Source: Archegozetes longisetosus
Lineage: Eukaryota > Arthropoda > Arachnida > Sarcoptiformes > Trhypochthoniidae
Assembly (NCBI GenBank): GCA_018873245.2
Contig: JAEMBT020000002.1
Location: forward strand, 434,001 to 498,000
Direction of reading: 5' to 3'
DNA: 64,000 nucleotides
Made by a program: the position numbers and the translations under genes. Position 1 is the stretch's first letter; every line of letters starts with the position of its first letter. Below the pieces are notes generated by a model. It made no database searches. It was given only the letters and a program-made list of their open reading frames with translations, and was not told the DNA's origin. This document shows positions 12,464-25,009 of this stretch, in pieces.

Positions 12464-13591
12464 CTAATTAATATTAATTCTAATCAATCCATGATCAGTT
12501 AAATTTCTGATTCCAGTCATGCCTTCTTCAGAATGACTGACACCAGGTGTGTCATTGTCGCCATCTCTATCATAAGCCCAGCCAAGAATACCAGAATAAC
12601 CAGAATTATATGCCCATTGATAGCACTGGGCAGCAGTCTTATTTGGACTACATTTAGCCGAAAGTTCTCCAATTATAACCAGTTTGTCCAACTTTAACTC
12701 TGCAGCCGTTTTCAATATCGGACTGAATTCCGAATATTTATTTTGCCACTGATAGGTGTGGATTTGATAAAAATCAAGAACTCCTTTCTGTTTACCTCCA
12801 GCTTCACGAACACACTCATCCTTATAGTAGTTGAAACAATAGTCGCAAACGTCTAAATTCGGTCTTTCATTCCACGCACCACTTGTTGTTAATACTTTGT
12901 TATCTGCGGTTTTTATGGCATCGATGTGTCGGTTTATAAATTTGAGCGCGTTCTTCATAGTTAAATTACTTCCAGCCCAATTGGCACCAGAATTATTAAG
13001 TTTTTGAGTGTCAAAGCATTTATTCGGGTCGTGAATATTCTGTTGAACAGAACCGCCTACTTCATTGATCACTTCCCAAGCGGCTAATGCTTTTTTGTCC
13101 TTAAGGCCTGACACTAAAGGAGACAAAACTTTTTCTATATATCGCTCAAGCTTATCATCGTTTGAGAACAGATTCAGAACCTCTTGTCTTGGCTTAACGG
13201 CCCCATTCCACAGACAAAGGATAACAAAAATATTATGTTTAGCTGCAGAATCGAGATATTCTCCAATCTCTTTGATCAGTGATTGGGTGTCTTCTCCAGT
13301 GGCAAAGCCTTCGCTATCAAATTTTGGTGCATTTTCTCCATTGATAAGAACCCAAACCCGAACTGCATTCCCGCCATGAGATGCTATTCTATCAAACCAT
13401 TTGTCGAACTGATCCTTTGACTTATAATAAGCACCACTACCAAAATCCCTTCCGTAGTTAACCCATGGAGCGTTCACCCCTGACAAGAATACTGTTTGGT
13501 TGTTATAAACGAATTTTCCATTTTCTATTCCCAAAAAGCATAAAACAGATGGTAAAAAGATTAAAAACCCGACGCTAGCTCTCATTAACAT
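12464..13591 (-). CDS. GH5 endo-beta-1,4-mannanase, intronless (copy B)
   Basis: This is a complete 375-residue secreted mannanase in a single exon. The signal peptide is residues 1-18 or so (RASVGFLIFLPSVLCFLG). The substrate-site Arg is R78 in AVRVW; ILCLWNGAV is at 124-132; the acid/base is E177 in EVINEVGGS; FYQIHTY is at 274-280; the nucleophile is E309 in VIIGELS; ILGWAY is at 335-340. These are the (beta/alpha)8-barrel landmarks of GH5, and the pattern fits subfamily 10 as known in arthropods and molluscs. The cysteine-rich loop CDYCFNYYKDEC (249-260) is shared with the other copies. Relatives C and E have two introns and copy A one. This gene has none at those positions, so it either lost them (for example by retrocopy) or keeps an older state. 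Confidence 0.94.
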   Translation of the reverse strand: MLMRASVGFLIFLPSVLCFLGIENGKFVYNNQTVFLSGVNAPWVNYGRDFGSGAYYKSKDQFDKWFDRIASHGGNAVRVWVLINGENAPKFDSEGFATGEDTQSLIKEIGEYLDSAAKHNIFVILCLWNGAVKPRQEVLNLFSNDDKLERYIEKVLSPLVSGLKDKKALAAWEVINEVGGSVQQNIHDPNKCFDTQKLNNSGANWAGSNLTMKNALKFINRHIDAIKTADNKVLTTSGAWNERPNLDVCDYCFNYYKDECVREAGGKQKGVLDFYQIHTYQWQNKYSEFSPILKTAAELKLDKLVIIGELSAKCSPNKTAAQCYQWAYNSGYSGILGWAYDRDGDNDTPGVSHSEEGMTGIRNLTDHGLIRININ

Positions 13592-16500
13592 TATTACAAA
13601 ATTAACTAACTCTATTTAATAGTGTAATATTTGTTTCCTATTAAATCTATTCAATAACTTGAATGCTCTATAACTGAGATGACTATTGTTCAGATAAGCC
13701 ACTTATATGTAGTGAAAAAATCCTTGAATTTAGATATTTACAGCTGTTTCAAGTTATACTTTTGAATAATAAAACCTCATAAAATTAGTTAATAAATTAC
13801 TTCATATCTTTTGTGGGTAATTTCCTCATTAGTTTACTTTAGATTTTTGAGTGCTTTTAAACTTTTCATCCCTTTTGTTATGACTGTCGTTTGTTGTGTA
13901 ACTTGTAAAAAGTTAAAAAAAATACTTAACTTCAAGCTATCTTTTGTTTACTTTATTGTATTATTGAAATTTGAGAAATACTCATAATTTTTAGTAGCAG
14001 AGAAGTGTATCTATCTAAAAGAAACAATATTGCCGACACAATATACAATGATAATTATGACTAGAGCGTCTATATTTCGGAAAATCCCAAATCATCTCCT
14101 GAAACTTAATCAGCAGGAAATCAATTTATGAGTGCGTATCAAGTAATAAGAAGTCATATGATGACATCCTTATTTTCCCGAATTTGCTGAATCAAGGGGA
14201 AAGTCTCGATTTCCCGGATAAGTCCCGAATTGAGAAAAATTGCCTGAGTTTTCTAAAATTTAAGTTTTCACAGCACAAAAAACTTTCTATATTGTGACAT
14301 TACATTAGGTTTTTTGCAATTTTCTAATTGAAATAACATATAGCATGTAACATGGAAAAAACTAATACTTTTCAAACTTCGACTTCCCGCTAACTTATCT
14401 ACAAACAACATAAAAGGTCTTATTTATAGTTTGAAAGTTATTTGTAAATAAGTCAGAGCGAAATGAAAGTTTACAAACTATTGAACACTTAAATGTAATA
14501 CAATTCAATCAATTTTTAGATTATAGCTAAAATTTTTCTATAATAAAATAGTAATTTGAGTTTCCCGATTGTGTCTTTTTCAATTCCTTTTTCCCTCCCG
14601 AATCAGAGGATTATATGTCCCGAATTATAGATGCCTTAATTATGACTCATCAATCATTTCTATAGTATTGGAAGGATTAGCGCTTCTATAATGATCTCTC
14701 AAATTTTGCCTGATATAATTAAATTTGAACGAAACCTTAGCAATAAGTCTTTTTGTTCATTTGATTCTATTCAGCCATAGAATTAGTCTTAGAAATTGTA
14801 TATTAAACTAACGTTGAGTTTGAAATATAAAATTTGAATTTGTATAGCAACAAATTTCGCTTATGTAGGCAACCTATACCTTATAATTTGAACTTGTACT
14901 AAACTTCTACCTAGTCCGTTGTTGTTTGCCTATTTGCTCTTTCTTTATTTATCGCCTTCCCTGAAAAGTTCCCATTTTCCCTGGAGAAGTGCAACTCTTT
15001 AAAACTGTAATCCGCGCCCTATATAAGAAGGGCGATAATTTGTAAAAATAGGACTATTTCTTATTATTTAGTCAATAAAACCATTTTGAACAAAACAAAT
15101 CTTTCAAATATTGCTGTGGTCAGATTAAGGAGTAAAGTCGACTACAGCTTACTTTTTATCAAACCAAAATAAATTCTTAGCCAAAGAAAAGTATTAATTT
15201 TTGAAGTAAAATTAAACATGATTATTTTGAAGTAAAGAATACTCTGGTTATGCGCAGACAATTCATTTTGGGGTATTTGATTGAAAGCTATTTTTGAATA
15301 ATTTTAATCAAATTATGTCAACCATATCAACTGATTGGAATTGCAAAATAATTAACATATGAATGACATAGATTTTCTACTATACATACCTACAGTCTAA
15401 TTTCTAAATTTGACTTAAATCATGACATAAATAGTGAGAAAAATCGAAGAAACTGCAAATATAAATCATATGGTGTTCTCTCATCCAATTTATGAGTTCT
15501 AAATAAATAAGAATTTTAACATAAACATTGAATTAATATTAAGAAAAGATAAACATTGAACACGAGTGCTTCGGCAAACGTGAATAAGTGTTGCCGACGT
15601 CGTGCAATCATTGTTTTCTAAGATGTTCCTGGTTTTTAGTTTTTAGTCGATTCATTTTATTGACTCATGAAATCGCTAATTCTTCCATGGCTACTAAATA
15701 TTGTTGATCAAGTAACCCATAGGATCAAAAGTCAATTCCTATTGAAGGATCTATTCGTCAATCAAATTCCACAGTCTAATACTAACAGATCCATACAACT
15801 ATTGTATATATGAGACAAAAATTATACTTGCACGTAGTTTAAAATAAAAATTTATTGATTTACTGTTTTTTTAATGTTTTTAACACGAAATAATATATGA
15901 AACATTAACGCATGTCTTTTTAGTAAAAGATTTAAATATTTCACTTTGCTTCAAGAAATACAATATTTTACACACCAGTGGGAACAAACGGGTACAGGCC
16001 TGCGACACTCCAATTTAAACTTTGGATCAAGAGGAATTTGACAGAAACAAAAGTTTATTTTTCTTGCACAAATCAAATGCGCGTAATTCACGCAATTTTC
16101 TTACAACTCAATAGACTACGAATACCATTGTGCCGATCATACTAATTTTGACCAATTGCTCAATTGTAGCGCGAAATTATGAAAATAAAATTTGTTGCCT
16201 TCACTCAAAATGTTCTGGTTTCTATTACTCTTAAATATTTTTTAATTAAATAACTTGAACAATTAATTATTGAGACTACTGTTAGTTTTCGTGTATTGAA
16301 GAAAAATAAGTTTTAAATAGTTCTAGCAAAATTATTTATTCGTAGATTATGTAAGAGCTATCTAAAAATTAGTTCTCTCTAAATTTGTCCTTTTTGACGT
16401 CTATACGTTTAATACTTATTAATATTAATATTTCAACACATGCTTAACCAGTAGTTGACGTTATTTTTGTGGATCATCCCATCAATTGTTTTTGTGTGTT

Positions 16501-17799
16501 GCAGTTTATTACGATAGCTGTGGGAAAGAGAGCCAAATGCTCTCATATCTTACACATAATTTGTGAATAAACAAATAATTTTGCTTGCTCTAGTTATAAA
16601 AGTTGGAATTAGTCATGAAGACTTCTGATGTTAATTATAGTGTTTTGAGAATAGTATAATATTCTGCCTACCTTTTCTATAATATGTATCTATACAAATA
16701 TTAGAGGAATATAAATGGATTATATTTTTGATACAAAACTATCGATTAAGAGCAATATATTTTTTAAATCTTAGTAATAAGTAATATGATGTGCATATCA
16801 CTGATGTTCGTCGGTGGAACTATTGGAACAAATGAAATGCATATCATTCGAAAGTTTTTTCACACAGTTTCCAGAAATATGAGTCCTAAACATATCAGAT
16901 GAAAACTTCAAGAGTTATTCACTTTTGAAACTCTGAATACCACTCTTTAAAAATCAATTAACTACATGATAACGAGTGTTTTGAACTCCTTAACAATGAC
17001 ATTGCATGTAAACTATTGACTAAAGTTTCGAAACTTTCAAAATATTTATGTTGTAAGAAAGTATTCTTTAAAGGGCAGAATCTATCGGACTTTTTATCGT
17101 CACCGAGAATACGTTTCTATTTCAGCTGTAATTGCAATCAAAGTTTTTCATTTTTTAATAATAGCAAACAATGAATGAAGAAACTATTCACAAGCTAAAC
17201 TTCACGATTAAAATCTATTATTTTTGTGCGCAAAATACATTTTTCTTTCGTTTGTTTGGAGCTATTACTGTAATTATCTTATCTAAAAATTATTCAGTTC
17301 GTAGCCAACTATTGTTCGGTTCGATGTTATTGAAATTTCAGTTCTAGTATGAAAGATACGGATATACCAATTTACGTTTACGATCTCACTCATAGATTCT
17401 GTTTGAATAATAGTATTTGAAAAAATGCAGAAAATGTTGTAAATATAAATTGTGCGCAATTTTTCTACTGTTGGTCTACAATTCGGTTAATTGCCCGTCG
17501 GTTTAATGATTCATGAAAATGGAAGTTTCTCACCATTGTTGCAATACTATTCAATATTTTGTTGGTATAACGGATTTTCTCTGTGCTTCAATATTAAGAA
17601 CGATTCTCTCATCTGCTTTATTGATATTCAATTACAGTGATCGTAATTGTTGCCAACGGTTCAAAATCGTGAGTTTTTAAGGATTTAGACAACATTCAAA
17701 TGAATGACATCAGATAAAAGAGTTTGAAAGATAGACGTATTCAAAGTATTAGAATGACTAGTAAAATTACTTTACTCGTTAATGTTTCCTATTAATAGA
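13592..17799. other. Intergenic, nothing firm
   Basis: This is the first part of a 10-kb gene-free gap inside the mannanase array. I see AT-rich DNA with CCCGAATT-type words repeated at about 14170-14240 and 14560-14630, possibly ends of an old element. No gene, RNA or well-defined repeat can be supported. Confidence 0.4.
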
Positions 17800-18812
17800 T
17801 TAATTATCATTATTCGGGTGATAACTTCAATAGAGATCTCAAAATATTAAAATGTGTGTTTAAATCGATATACAATTTTAGTCGTAGCAGGACAGTTCAG
17901 CCCAGACAAGTCAGCCCCGGACAATCCAGCCCAGACAATTCAGCCCTAACGAGAGTTCAGAGAATTTTTAATTCAAAATTTGAGACTAATTAAATTATAT
18001 TTTTTAGTTTATATAAATACTTTTTAAAAATTGTATATCATTAATATACACATAACTGACTGACTTGGGGGTTGGGGGGTTGAAGTTGTTAGCTTCCCGT
18101 TCTCCTTAAGTCAGTTTGTTATGTATATATTTTTGTTTATAATATTAGTTAAGAGCGCTATTATTACAGCGCGAGTTTAATTAAGTGTAATAACTTATGT
18201 TGCAATCGATGCAAAATAAGTTTATTTATAAGAGACACTTTATTTTAAAATAAAGGCATAGCCTAATGGATTATTATCGATGGATTATAATCCAATTTGA
18301 AAAAGAATGTGGCAAAGTATGGATAAATTCCTATTATCGATTATCTTATAAGTGTCGCTCACAATCTTTCTTTTTAATCATTATATATTTTTATACTGAT
18401 TTTATTTTACAATTATTTCAAAACTTTTACTAAATCTGTTTTAATAAAATCTTAGAATTTAAAGCTTATTTTCTTGACGCTCAATTACCAAAGGGCTGTT
18501 TTTGGGCTGAATTGTCATGTAATCAATTTTAGTGATGTTCCGCTTTCTTGGAAAAATAAATTTGTAATGAAGGATTCGCGAAACGGAATTTTTTTAGAAC
18601 CAATTCATACTCGAGTAAGACTGTGTGATCAAAACTTTTATATTTATGCTATTAATTTGTTTAATTCTTTGCCAATTTAAAATGCTAACAAGAAATGAAA
18701 AATTTTTTGTGAATTTTATGTCGTTTTGTCAAAATTTTTTACTGGATAATAACGCGTAAACATTTTTTCGACATGTTACGAATGAATAAAGATTATTATT
18801 TATTTATTTAAA
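17800..18812 (+). mobile_element. 3' end of a LINE, split by a hAT insertion
   Basis: The segment from 18533 encodes LSWKNKFVMKDSRNGIFLEP and RVRLCDQNFYIYAINLFNSL, which resembles the C-terminal tail of non-LTR retrotransposon polyproteins. The tail follows as AATAAAGATTATTATTTATTTATTTA at about 18785-18812, a typical LINE 3' repeat tail. Upstream of the hAT copy, 17810-17881 reads in the same frame (GDNFNRDLKILKCVFKS then IYNFS). Joining across the hAT with one duplication copy removed keeps the frame open. The exact LINE clade is not clear. Confidence 0.5.
17882..18523. mobile_element. Non-autonomous hAT-like element (CAGCCC-word arms)
   Basis: The left arm has GACAGTTCAGCCC, GACAAGTCAGCCC, GACAATCCAGCCC and GACAATTCAGCCC in tandem (17891-17946). 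The right end has the inverted word GGGCTGAATTGTC (18503-18516). CAATTTTAG flanks both sides (17873-17881 and 18524-18532), giving an 8-9 bp duplication. The arm word closely resembles that of the 2630-3322 element, so the two are related families. A hairpin around 18045-18130 with G-rich runs (GGGGGTTGGGGGGTTG) lies inside. Confidence 0.65.
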
Positions 18813-21100
18813 ATACTCAATCATAACTCGGAATTTGATAAAGACAGTACTATAAGTTCTCTTATACTATTCAGTGCATTTGCTTTTGGGACCTATTGCT
18901 TCGTTCACTATTTCATAGTTTACCATTATCATAAATTGAAGTTTCAATCTTTCAATAATTATGGGGTCTATAATGGGGTCTAATTATATAACAGAATGGT
19001 ATTCAATTGTCATACTACAGTAGATTGAAGAGCACAACTCTGAATGCGAGAAATGGAGAAAAGCCTTAACATAATGACCTAAGAATAGGTATAAATATCC
19101 CTAAAATTGAATTAATCATATTTGAAAGTATTAGAACCTGATAAGATAATGTGAAATTTTATTTTGACTCAATGTTTTTCGAACTTATTAGAATAAAAAG
19201 CACAAGTCTTTTACTTATGACTATTACATGAAGTATTGATTGATTGCTTTTGCTGCTCAATGAACTTTTTGGAATAATGTGTTTCATGACCACTACCACC
19301 AAGAATTTTATTTTCAATCGATTCTCTTTTGCGTTTATTATTGAAACTATTCATTTTCAATTAATTGTTAACTAATTTTTTATTTACTTTAATAGTATTC
19401 TGATTGAAAAATTTGATAACGTAATGATCAGTATGAGAGCACGAAAGTTAGATATTACTTTAAATAGAATCTGTTGATCATTTTACTTTTTAATAATTAT
19501 CATAAGAATACAGTATTATATTGAACCGATGTATGCTTAAGTATAATTAGTTTTCAAATTTATTATATTTTTCCAAATTTAATATTTAGGTCTTAGGAAT
19601 TTTAGCAGTTCAATTGATGATCAAAACGATTTCTTAAATATGAATATCAAATACAAGATTCAATCTAACAAATTCGAGAAAAGATTTATGAAATAAGTAA
19701 ATATAAGTCGCTTCTCGAGAGAGAACAAATATTTTCAAATTCTGTTTTGATCAGAGAAACAACTTTATAGGAATTTCTTCAGTACTATTCTATAGTCGAT
19801 AATACGTTATTCATACCATACTGAAAGTATAAAATAGGCTTAATTAAGAGGATGGCTTTTCACAATCTAACGTTTGGTGCTTTTTAAAATGTTTAAAATA
19901 TGATTTTGTTACATAAATTAGACTAGATATAAGAAAACTTTTATAAAATCTATTTGCAGTTATCTATTCTATCAATTCATTCAAAGACCTTCTATCAAAA
20001 ATATCTTACATAATACAATTTTAATATAGGAAATAACAGACACAACATGTATGTGCAATTACAAATAGTGTTAAAGAAACTCCTAAAAAGTTGGTCTCTA
20101 GTTTTGATCATTTTTATTCATTCCTATTATGCTTCCATCGAATTTTTGTTCAGAAAATGGGTTTTCAACTATGCCTAAAGTATGAACTTTTCATATATGA
20201 TACAAAAATAGTGTTAAAAATAGTTTTTTCTATTTATTTCGAGTGAGTTTATAGAAATGAGGAGAGAATTACAGAAAATAATCGAACTTAGGCGTAGTAT
20301 GGATAATATCAATAAAAAACTAGTATTTATCTGCGATTAAGTCTACTTTATAAAGCTTCATTGTAATTGCTTTGATTATTAGAACAAGTAAGTGACTCAA
20401 AATTGACTCGAGTTTAAACTAAAACCTTTTCATCTTGAGAGTCAATGAGTTAAGAATATAATTGACAAAAGGTCTTGTAATTCTATGAAACATTATTTTG
20501 ATTTAAGAAACAAAATTAAAGTTTAACAAAAGCAATAACTGCAGCAGTCAAACATATCTTGCTAATCAAAAAGATGTCTTTAGTTGTTGGAGCTTTTAAT
20601 CTGCTCATCAAAACTTACGCGAAATCTTCACTCTTTACAAATCCAAGTAGTGAACTTTTCAGCATCAACTACGTTGATTTACCTTTTTATAAACATGGTC
20701 TAATCTATAAATTTGACCTGAATGGTAATACTATTAGTGATAAAAATAAAAACATCGTAAATATAAATCATATGGAATTAACTTTCATTTGATTATCAGC
20801 ATTATTGGTTGCTCTATGGGTATGACACGAAATGAAAAAGACTAATTATAACTTACATATTCTTCAATATTTTGGGGAAATCACTGAATCTATTTACACG
20901 ATCTCTGTTTTGGAATCAATTCTCACTTTGTGTAGTGTTTTACTTTTTGAAACAGTAATGGCGACCACTATCAGTGGCTTCAAATTGTCATAGCATTAAA
21001 AGATACTTCGATTGGGTTAAGCGATCAGAACCTAAAGTAAAAATATATCCATGGAGTAAAGACTACTGAAAAACTGATTCCGTCGATAATTAAGGTTCCC
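18813..21100. other. Intergenic, nothing recognised
   Basis: AT-rich sequence. A 77-codon frame at 20559-20792 has no homologue that I recognise and no splice context, so it is not called. No repeat with clear ends was seen. Confidence 0.4.
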
Positions 21101-21870
21101 CGACGTAAAATCAAAGAAAATATCGAATGAAAAAAGATCGAATTAATAATATAGAAACAAGAAGATCGAATGCGAGATAAGACCGAATACAACTTAACTT
21201 GATTTTGTTTATATATTATACTCTTATTTTCAGTTTAATTGAATTTTCGCGAAACTATATACAGTAAAAGTCGATATAGCGAACATCTAAGGAGTAAATG
21301 TTTTTGTTCGTTGTATCATGCTATATGTCATATCAAAAGTTGGAATGTCAACGTTTAGAGCGTTTATATTAAGTGAAAATGTCAATTCAATATATAGAAG
21401 TACTTATTAAAAAACAGTTATTTTCGTCTGAATATTTTTCTTAGGCATTAATATCCAAAGTTTCTTTGAAATTATTAATTTAAAAGCGTTTAAGTCAGAA
21501 TATTATATCAGTTTAAAGTTGAAAATTTGATTTTAATACTTCAATACTTATGAAAGCTCTATAATAAATATATTTTATATGGAATATGTACAAACTTCAC
21601 TGTACCTAAAACATATTTACTGCATTTCGTCAAAGATCCGAATATATTTTCTTACATATGAAATTATATAAGTTTAATCAATCATTTCGTATTTAATTGT
21701 ATAAAATTTATAAATCTGATTAGTTCGAACTAAAAAATTCGTTTTAATAATTTATTCTTAACTTTTGATATAATAAAAAATTTGATCCTATTTTGCATTT
21801 AGTCTTATGTCGCATTCGATCTTATTGTCTTCGATATTTTTTCTTCGATCTTATGTTGTAATACCGTCAT
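21100..21870. repeat. Foldback region with GATCGAA words, possible inner pogo/Tc1-like MITE
   Basis: The left arm at about 21110-21200 repeats AATATCGAA, AGATCGAAT and ATAAGACCGAAT. The inverted right arm at about 21770-21860 carries the same words. Inside, 21262-21602 starts CAGTAAAAGTCGATATAGCGAAC and ends in CTTCACTG with TA on both sides. The start resembles pogo/Tigger-type ends, but the right terminus matches poorly. The outer arms are clear by eye; the inner element is tentative. Confidence 0.45.
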
Positions 21871-22028
21871 AAAATACAGGATAATACGCTCCCTACTGTA
21901 TTGATCTGCGCATTTATTGACGATTAAAATCAGTTGCTATAGTTTTCTCTATTTCTTTGAAGTTTGCTTTTATTTTAAGCTCAAGTTTGTTTTAAGAGGA
22001 AAATAATTGAGATCTCATCTAAATCTTA

Positions 22029-22763
22029 CGAGGGAAGTTCGGGACTATGTAATAACCGATTTCAAAAATATTTTTATGGCATAAATAACATGTCATATGA
22101 TCGAAAAGGCATATAAAAAAGGCTGACCGCTAGACAATTACGAGTTATGACTACTCTCAAAAAGTGATTTCCTATGGCTTATTGCTATTGATTCCTATAT
22201 ATTTTGCCTATCAAAATGTGCTCCAATTCAATAAAATTGCTCAATGGATGGCAATAATATTGTTAACAATGAAAAACTTCAAATCAACTTGAATAAAAAC
22301 AAAAAAGATAATGTAAAATTTCATGTCTAAAAGTAAGTTTCTATATATCATTACATCTAAATTTTCGTATTTATCTTATCTCTTAAAATTTTTAGAAATC
22401 CATTGAATTTAAAAGACATGATAGATACGAAAAATTAGAGCCACCGATTTATAGAAACTTACTTTTAGATATGAAATTTCAGATTCTTTTTATTTGTTCA
22501 AAATGTTTTGAATTTATTCATATTTAACAATAATACTGTCATCCATTGAGTAATTTGACCGAATTAAAGTACATTTTGATAGGCAAAATATATAGGTATC
22601 AATAGCAATAAGCCATAGGAAATCACTTTTTTGATTGGTCATAACTTGTAAATGTCTAGCGGTCAGCCTTTTTTATATGCCTTTTCGAACATCATATGAC
22701 ATGTTATTTATGCCATAAAAATATTTTTGAAATCGGTTATTACATAGTCCCGAACTTCCCTCG
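22029..22763. mobile_element. 735-bp near-complete foldback element with TTA duplication
   Basis: The left end CGAGGGAAGTTCGGGACTATG matches the inverted right end, which finishes CATAGTCCCGAACTTCCCTCG. The complementarity runs through almost the whole element (for example AGGCTGACCGCTAGACA versus TGTCTAGCGGTCAGCCT, and TAAGTTTCTATA versus TATAGAAACTTA), giving arms of roughly 350 bp. TTA flanks both ends (22026-22028 and 22764-22766). A three-base TTA duplication fits PIF/Harbinger-type DNA elements. Transcripts across it would fold into one long hairpin. There is no coding content. Confidence 0.75.
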
Positions 22764-22766
22764 TTA

Positions 22767-23449
22767 GTTTGATTACCAAACTTTTCACCAAAGAAGAATA
22801 CAATAACATTTGTGTTAAGACGGCAACTAATAAGTTTTTGGTAGAATTATTATCTTTGTTTGAACTACACAATAGTGCCAATATGTATGCTCGTCTTAAT
22901 CATTTGTATTGGCTTATTATTCTCACACTAAATGTTCAATTCAATCACCGTATCGATCAGTAATTCAAATTTTGCTTCAAATCTGATTGGGAACTGAGCA
23001 AAAATATCAAAATTAAGATATTTTTCAAGTTATTTTTGTTTAATATTAATTACCCTGGAAATGAGGTGAGATTTTTTCATTTTATTTAATCAATACAATG
23101 GAAAGAGTGATAAATAGGAATCTAATGATTGGTTTCTCTTTTCGGTAATCAGTTTGTTATGACGCCACTGATTGCTCTCAAATTAACTATCACGAATATT
23201 TAGGTCTCGAAGTCAACAATTTCATTAAAAATAGGCTGATTGAACATTTTTTTTAATATCTCAGGCATTACTGACTTTTGATTAATTTTTTATGTTAAGA
23301 CCTAAGTTCGCAAATTCATTCAAAGATACTAAAATTAATCAATTACATGAAAGTTCAAACAAAACGTTTTATTTTATTATTTAACACACTTTTATCATTA
23401 CGTGTCAATCAACTAAAGATTGTGGGTAAAATCACAAATGAAATCGTAT
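22767..23449. other. Intergenic, nothing recognised
   Basis: This spacer contains the 3' side of mannanase copy C. A 64-codon frame at 22769-22963 abuts the foldback element and is not supported as a gene. Confidence 0.45.
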
Positions 23450-24721
23450 TTAGTTAATTTTAACTTTAACTTTATCTTTAATAGCTCTCATTCCCTCATC
23501 GGCCAGATGTTCATCACAGCCTTCATTACACTTGACATCATAACCCCAATCAAGGATTCCAGAATAGCCAGAATCATAGGCATAGTTGTAATAAAAAGTC
23601 GCATTTTTAAGTTCACTCGTGTTGATACCGAATTCACCGATGATAACCGGTTTATCCAATTTCAATTCTGCCGCTGTTTTTTTGAAAGGACTGAATTCTC
23701 CATATTTTCCTTGCCAAGTATAAGAGTGTATCTGAAAAATAGCTTAAACATTCAACAACAATGAATAACATTTGAAGCTATATTCAAACTGCATTCACGT
23801 TGAATGGGATTGATTTCAACATTACTAATACCTGATAGAAATCTAAGTGGCCTTTAGGTTTACCTCCAGCAGCAACAAGACATTCATCTTTGTAATAATT
23901 GAAACAATAACTGCATACATCGAGATTTGATCTCTCATTCCAAGACCCACTTGTAACCAGAACTTTTGGATCAGCCGTTTTGATGGCATCGATGTGTCGA
24001 TTAATGAAATGAAGCGCTTGTTTCATAGTTAAGTGACTTTCTGCCCAATCAGCTCCAGAGTATAGAAGTTTTTTAGTATCAAAACAAGGGTTCGAATCAG
24101 AAATATTCTGCAGAACAGAACCTCCGACTTCGTTGACAATCTCCCAGGCAGCTAATGCTTTCTTGTTTTTCAAACCTGTAACCATGGGCTTCAAAACCTT
24201 TTCCAGATATCGATCAAGTTTTGCTTCGTCTGCATATAAGTGAAGCATTTGTTGTGGTTTAACCGCTCCGTTCCATAAACAGAATATGACAAAAATATTC
24301 AAGTTTTCAGCAAAATTTAAATACTGTCCCAATTCTTCTATCAACGAGTTGACATCTTCTCCGGTCGCAAACCCGTTTGCGTCAAATTTTGGTGACCACT
24401 GGCCGTCGATGTGTACCCAAACCCGAACCGCATTACCACCGGCTGCAGATATTGATGTCAATTGCTTTTCAAATGATGCTCTAGAACTAGCATAAGCACC
24501 GCTACCAAAATCTCTTTTAAGGATAGTATTATTTTTAAACATTAAAGTATTAAATCAACTCAAATTTATTATTCCAACCTGGCATAATGGACCCATGGAT
24601 TGTTAGCACCTGAAAGGAATACTTTCTGACCATTATAGGCGAAGTGTCCGTTTTCTATGGTTAAGAACCCGAACGCAACGGTTACTAATAATAAGGATAA
24701 ATAGCTTATCATAAATATCAT
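23450..24721 (-). CDS. GH5 endo-beta-1,4-mannanase (copy C), 368 aa
   Basis: This is an intact secreted mannanase. Exons: 24721-24579, 24513-23832, 23731-23450 (1107 nt, in frame). The first exon gives MIFMISYLSLLLVTVAFG as signal peptide and FLSGANNPWVHYAR. The Arg codon is split by a 64-bp intron before DFGSGAY. Exon 2 has AVRVWVHIDG, FCLWNGAV, the acid/base EIVNEVGGS and CSYCFNYYKDEC, and ends after DFYQ (phase 0). Exon 3 starts IHSYTW and carries the nucleophile in VIIGEFG. It uses the same exon plan as copy E and pseudogene D, so these form one sub-lineage. A second in-frame Met four codons into the protein is an alternative start. It would act on mannan in the same extracellular space as the cellulases. 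Confidence 0.93.
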
Positions 24722-25009
24722 ATCTGATGTTCGAGAAATAAGACTTTGTCTACAACGTTAGGTTCAAGGTTTTCGTACTTCTATTTATTCAATATTTTAT
24801 TTGATAACGTGAGAAAAATCTATAAATGTTTCAGCCTTTTGTTGAGTAGATTGAGCAATTAACTATAAATTAAGGTTTGTTCTTTGCACTTTCTATGAAC
24901 GTATTTTCTCATCATTTATGCAATGAGATAAAGTGAACGGTTGAATAGTTAATAAATAAACTTCATTTTCATCAATCAAAGCTAAATAAAGAGAATTCTT
25001 AATTAATTT

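Noticed and set aside
13065..13379. 104-codon plus-strand frame
   Set aside because: It is the antisense shadow of the intact mannanase copy B on the minus strand.
18060..18090. G-rich runs as a possible G-quadruplex
   Set aside because: Only two long G runs are present on the strand; a four-run quadruplex motif is not formed.
20559..20792. 77-codon frame in the mannanase gap
   Set aside because: No recognisable motif, signal peptide or splice context; a frame of this length is expected by chance over 10 kb.
22769..22963. 64-codon frame next to the foldback element
   Set aside because: No family resemblance and no splice sites giving an extended product.
23420..23764. 114-codon plus-strand frame
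   Set aside because: Antisense shadow of the third exon of mannanase copy C.
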